A stretch of DNA of 50,564 bases from JADGAU01 sp045047105 (GTDB taxonomy: Bacteria; Pseudomonadota; Gammaproteobacteria; GRL18): contig JASFYQ010000059.1 in the NCBI GenBank assembly GCA_045047105.1, positions 1-50,564 of the forward strand, in the 5' to 3' direction. The position numbers and the translations under genes are program-made. A model generated the notes under the pieces. It searched no databases, was not told the DNA's origin, and saw nothing but the letters and a program-made list of their open reading frames with translations. Positions 47,801 to 50,564 of this stretch are shown piece by piece; the first letter of the stretch is position 1, and each line of letters starts with the position of its first letter.

Positions 47801-49453
47801 CAACAGCAGCTAATGCCAACGGGAGCGGCTCTAATGTTATCCCGCTATCATGCTTTTGCACTTTCTGGAGGCGATCTGGCTGAGCCTGCATCGGGTGAAA
47901 AAATTGCTCTGCGACAAATCTTAGCCGGTGTAGAATATCATCAGCAACCGCTTTTATTTCGTTTTATAAAGGAGTTAGAGCAGTTAAGAGCACAATTAAA
48001 AGAAGAAATTAGTGCTAATCTGGCACAGGCTTTACCAACAGAAAACTTAAATCTTTTAGCAGCAAAACTTTCTGATATTAAAACTCGTCAGGTAGATTTA
48101 AATGAGCTATTGGAAAGCCCAGAGCAGTTAATGGAAAATACCGCTATCGATGCAGTTAAAGTGCGTCAATTAGTGGATTATGTATTACAGCTAAATGATT
48201 TGCTCTATAAGTTATCAACAGGTTCCTATGGCTTAGGTCGAGCGCGTTATAGTTTATGTATTACCTCTCCATCTATTAGTAGCTGGGCTGGCAGTTTTCC
48301 AAATAACCCCTTCCAGGTGCCGGTTAATATTGATATGACTGGTGAAAGCGCACAAATTGCAACCGGTTTGGTACAGGGGCAAATAAATGATTTATTAGTT
48401 GCAATAAGTTTAAAACGAAAAGTACAGGCCAGTTTAAATCCACGTGCTACAACAAATAATAAAACAGCTTCTAAAACACAATTATTAGATTGGTCTGATT
48501 TAACTCAGGAAGAGCAACAATTATGTCCGCCATTATTATTAGTGGGGGGTGATGAGATCCTGGCAGGTCAGGGGCTGGCACAAATTTCATTATTATTAAA
48601 TTTAAATTATCCGATTAAAATAATTATTTTTACTGAGTTGGACAGTGGCCTGGTGGCAAGCAGACATATCGACTCGGCAAATAATCTGGCTCTAATGGCT
48701 ATGTCGCAAAGAAATGCCTATGTGGCGCAAAGCTCTATTGCAGACAATAGCCACTTGCAAAGCTGTGTACATGATATGTTAAATGCTAATGCCGCAACGG
48801 TTTTACGTATTCATACTCCCAGCCCGTCTAAGCATGGCTTTAAAACTGAGTGGTGTATACAGCAGGCAGAATTAGCGGTAAAAACACGCATGTTTCCGTT
48901 ATTTTCGTATAATCCAGAGCGTGAGGGTGTGTTTGGTTCCAGATTGTCTCTAGTCGGAAACCCACAGATTGATCAGGATTGGAGCAGTAAAGAAGAAGGG
49001 GATTTATTCACTCCAGCAAACTGGGCGATTAATGAAAAACGTTTTCAGGCTCATTTTTCTGCTTTATCTGACAAGGCGCTTTTGCCCACCGAGATCTCTT
49101 CCTGGGTAAAACTTTCAGATGCCGATAAGCAAAAGAAAACCCCTTATTTTGTAAATGCAAGTGCTGATAAAATAACGATTAGCAAAGAATTTGCCACTAT
49201 GCTCAATCAGCAGCAGCATTTATGGCGTTGTTTGCAAGAACTGGCAGGAATTGTAACGCCGTTTACTGACCTGGTAGAGCAAAAAGTGCAACAGCGGGTT
49301 GCCGCGGAGCATCAACAACAATTAGACAGTTTGCGCGCTGAGTATGAAGAAAAACTTAAACTATTAGAGGCTAACTATAATAATCAGACCCATACTAAAA
49401 TTCGTAATCAGCTATTGGGTATAGCGGGTTATGATGTGAGTCATTTGCAATAG
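44807..49453 (+). CDS. Giant PFOR-like protein with degenerate thiamine-binding motifs (1548 residues)
   Basis: Domain order follows single-chain pyruvate:ferredoxin oxidoreductase: PFOR I-like (1-240; DGNTAIAVTEACITEVAV), PFOR II-like (about 250-440; VIVLDRSDLPLADD), a variable region, two ferredoxin-type [4Fe-4S] motifs (C808-C818 and C950-C960, all cysteines intact), and a beta-like domain to the end. The substrate motif Y-P-I-T-P is replaced (LGGGFSE), and the TPP motif G-D-G-x-A-x-D-I-G reads GGDEILAGQG near 1247, without the downstream N-T-G-G-Q. The usual family length is about 1170-1200, so it is larger than expected. The last gene of the operon. It may be a non-catalytic electron-transfer or scaffold relative of PFOR. 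Confidence 0.75.
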   Translation: MIKFNQTAIRLYLKLFGSPEQAGQLAYGIETVLDGNTAIAVTEACITEVAVLGGGFSEPLAALAWLSEQQRVSSNLFDQKLSVQHADSPRGALAIAMGITMSGHRSTVFLNAQDLASCQDLLHLAVGRQLALVIHLDNQLLGSQGNNSSSGHEVLHQIMDSGCMVLFAANVQQAVDFSLIARQVAELSLKPVIVVMDGAETALSVQDVRLPSRELVLQFIGAANEKISSPSIAQKQLFLESRCRLQSWFDLDTPVLQGAMLDAEIAALGHSARQVYFDPLVQQQFEKSTKIYAKLTGRNYQSVSGFGLKKADIIFIAQGSAIETLKSLSNYLLAAEKIQLGVIALHSLRPFDSELLIKLLAKAKDVIVLDRSDLPLADDAPLIREIRASIQKNNQLKQSQPIQPYLHSIIYGLGGTALNIADLVQLCLQLKALNKSHNGLAGRYLGIHFNSEKNTSNHPKYQVMLDVLLRYYPQISELGINAKDKTLDLFSHPSNKNVEKPLNLALSHLGENTNYASIMDLAGFLHSLTGNYIRSIIGSPWQQWRTRQIDYLQQSAQAYALGSSALVDYFIVIEADIGSLLSACHNLNSYGSLLFSSTSRLYKKLSATELSQWLSCLDLIKTKKLGLYQVELDQSETAYLAEQQSWEKICGILLALLKENHNLNLKSRKIVAIRQSYLATLLAGHSSQQNADQEAVLADVFKQAMENCSALDRPSLLLNTSRITSNKQSQQITAKKIDNFAQVADGYDSLPRFCDQLDSLSTLQSGQATALCADPFLASAIVPPLTASFNDLSQISTQAIPVFNAVDCTACGACWANCPDSAIATIAISPKALIDSAINNTGADALRSVTPRLAAQIAKQCRTQAVTDAEESKQKPGTAGELLSAAFDWLKEKAGFDAQRMQAISADFNKVLIAIADFPIVISDGFFYSQEKQQNGSGELFSLVINPQSCKSCGLCIALCETQALAYKQTAEQTDPVLLWEMWQQTPDTLSTTIERINQQQLMPTGAALMLSRYHAFALSGGDLAEPASGEKIALRQILAGVEYHQQPLLFRFIKELEQLRAQLKEEISANLAQALPTENLNLLAAKLSDIKTRQVDLNELLESPEQLMENTAIDAVKVRQLVDYVLQLNDLLYKLSTGSYGLGRARYSLCITSPSISSWAGSFPNNPFQVPVNIDMTGESAQIATGLVQGQINDLLVAISLKRKVQASLNPRATTNNKTASKTQLLDWSDLTQEEQQLCPPLLLVGGDEILAGQGLAQISLLLNLNYPIKIIIFTELDSGLVASRHIDSANNLALMAMSQRNAYVAQSSIADNSHLQSCVHDMLNANAATVLRIHTPSPSKHGFKTEWCIQQAELAVKTRMFPLFSYNPEREGVFGSRLSLVGNPQIDQDWSSKEEGDLFTPANWAINEKRFQAHFSALSDKALLPTEISSWVKLSDADKQKKTPYFVNASADKITISKEFATMLNQQQHLWRCLQELAGIVTPFTDLVEQKVQQRVAAEHQQQLDSLRAEYEEKLKLLEANYNNQTHTKIRNQLLGIAGYDVSHLQ

Positions 49454-49490
49454 GTTTGTTGATTATTATTTTCTGGTAGAAAATATTTCC

Positions 49491-49559
49491 ATTCCCTAAG
49501 TTCTTTTGTTGGGAATCTGATAACCACAGCGTCATTCCCGAGGTCCTTTAATCGGGAAT
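49491..49559. repeat. Two tandem REP-like hairpins
   Basis: ATTCCC...GGGAAT (49491-49516) and ATTCCCGA...TCGGGAAT (49534-49559) are two imperfect palindromes of the widespread CATTCCCG-type REP element. They follow the giant gene by 38 bp and may also stop transcription or stabilise the mRNA end. Confidence 0.75.
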
Positions 49560-49880
49560 CTATAAACTTTTTTTTAAGAATTGTACCTAGATGCAATTAC
49601 GGATACTTGTCCTTATGATTTTCAGAAGCACATCCCATTTTTTTGTTTGGTTTTGAGCTTTGTAATTAAGAGCTGTTGTTTGGCAGGGATCTCGCTTATG
49701 CTCCGAAAATAAATTAATACTTTAGAAGTTTTATATTTCGTAAAAGTATTTATCCCTATGGACAAACAAGCATCCGCAATTGCTTTAATATCTGATTTGA
49801 GTCAATTTTTTTAAGAAAAATAAACAATAGTTACCTAAAAACATCATTTGTAGGTATTTATATTTTTTTTGTGGTGGTAG
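49560..49880. other. Intergenic stretch without a recognised gene
   Basis: AT-rich, with homopolymer runs. A minus-strand frame without an ATG and about 55 codons long crosses part of it but has no recognisable motif. Nothing else is seen. Confidence 0.5.
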
Positions 49881-50080
49881 AAAATACACAGAAAAATACA
49901 CCAAAAATACACAGACATCCATAAATACACAGATAAACAGATAAAAATAAATACACAGATAAATACACAGACATCCATAAACAGAGAAATACACAGACAT
50001 CCATAAACAGATAAATACACAGACATCCAAATAGATCCAAATAAGAAATACACAGACATCCAAATAGATCCAAATAGATT
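49881..50080. repeat. Degenerate minisatellite built on ACAGACATCC
   Basis: ACAGACATCC occurs at 49911, 49967, 49993, 50019 and 50052. Between 49967 and 50019 the period is exactly 26 bp. The spacers are made of AAATACACAG, ATAAACAGAT and AAATAGATCC sub-units, so the array is a mosaic of shorter repeats. Long open frames on the minus strand are a by-product of the repeat and not genes. Confidence 0.9.
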
Positions 50081-50266
50081 TACTTAAAACTCAGTAAAGA
50101 ATTGCTAAATATTTAACATTAATTTTCAGCATTTATTCAAATTTTCTTATGGCTGTAAATTTTTGGAAGATTTATAAGGAATAACTAATAATTATCGTTA
50201 TTTAGGCAATAACATACTGTATTAGAGTTGTGGTCAATCTTGAAGGGGAATTTAGCGTAGCAATTC

Positions 50267-50564
50267 TTAATTGCAAAAAGGATTGTTATGAGAAAACAAA
50301 CGCCTACAGGCTTGAATACCCATAAGCCATTTCTTATCCTGTTGCTGGCAAATCGACTGTATTTTCTCTTCAGGCCCCACAAAGCCATAAAAATGCTGAC
50401 TAAAACTGTCTACCGTTTCCAGCCAGATAGCGGGATTTATACCTAATTTATTTAACAGTTTGGGTTCAGATTTGGCAATAGAGTATCCTCTGGGGGAATC
50501 ACCCCGTATAGCTCTACCTGACCAGTCCGCTAATTCAAAATAATCCTTTAAAGTGTAAGGGATA
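50267..50564 (-). mobile_element. 3' end of a REP-associated Y1-type transposase gene (partial)
   Basis: On the minus strand a frame enters from the right edge and ends in TAA at 50269-50267 (99 codons). It contains the C-terminal signature of the IS200-like/REP-associated transposases: Y-F-E-L-A-D-W-S-G-R-A-I-R-G-D, then LLNKLGINPAIWLETV, and W-L-M-G-I-Q-A-C-R-R-L-F. The N-terminal catalytic part (HUH and Tyr) is outside the window. The REP-like hairpins 700 bp downstream are in keeping with such an element. Confidence 0.75.

Noticed and set aside
49600..49800. Minus-strand open frame of about 55 codons
   Set aside because: No start codon, no ribosome site and no recognised motif; likely chance in AT-rich DNA.
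49785..50073. Three overlapping minus-strand frames of 71-92 codons rich in Cys, Tyr, Val and Phe
   Set aside because: They are translations of the minisatellite in different registers; the repetitive composition comes from the DNA repeat.
49881..50080. CRISPR array
   Set aside because: Spacing between repeats is irregular and the spacers are themselves repeats of each other; no cas genes are in the window.

Overview
The window is AT-rich, densely coded DNA from a Gram-negative bacterium, most likely a gammaproteobacterium. The evidence is an LpxL-type lipid A acyltransferase, UvrD, RsmD, the UbiT/UbiU/UbiV ubiquinone set, and many cyclic-di-GMP proteins. A facultatively anaerobic, possibly sulfur-oxidising chemolithotroph is my inference from the second half of the window; no sulfur-oxidation gene is present.

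Layout. 1-9066: a partial P-loop kinase; a hemerythrin-NIT-GGDEF cyclase; a chemoreceptor; and a leftward operon made of a diguanylate cyclase, an anti-sigma-type kinase, a STAS protein and a SpoIIE phosphatase. 9455-15178: two di-haem peroxidases, a Tat-exported Rieske protein and an arsenite-oxidase-like molybdopterin enzyme. This is the composition of the dissimilatory iodate reductase (Idr) system, here in the order P-P-B-A, and it ends in a strong intrinsic terminator. A perfect FNR/ANR-type palindrome lies between it and the cyclase operon. 15566-18903: a di-haem cytochrome c4, then ubiV and ubiU (minus strand) and ubiT (plus strand) for oxygen-independent ubiquinone synthesis. Together with idr this reads as an anaerobic respiration block.

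19012-34548: an HD-GYP phosphodiesterase, a two-component pair, a decayed PAS fragment, a LysR regulator next to a glutathionyl-hydroquinone reductase, an ankyrin lipoprotein, rsmD, an ArsC-family gene, pgl, uvrD, a periplasmic-sensor PAS-GGDEF protein, a ComFB protein and lpxL. Several of these belong to c-di-GMP signalling.

34797-49453: one tightly packed operon of about 14.7 kb. It encodes a fumarate-reductase-like Fe-S protein and flavoprotein (TfrB/TfrA type), a NuoF-like NADH:flavin/Fe-S protein, 2-oxoglutarate:ferredoxin oxidoreductase (KorA, KorB), an 838-residue Fe-S protein, an RnfB-like membrane Fe-S protein and a 1548-residue PFOR-like protein whose thiamine-binding motifs look lost. 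It resembles reductive-TCA gene sets that I recall from sulfur-oxidising gammaproteobacterial symbionts. The two giant proteins share a C-terminal domain, have no assigned function, and are the strongest candidates for an undescribed complex.

49454-50564: gene-poor, with two REP-like hairpins, a degenerate minisatellite, and the 3' end of a REP-associated (Y1-type) transposase at the edge.
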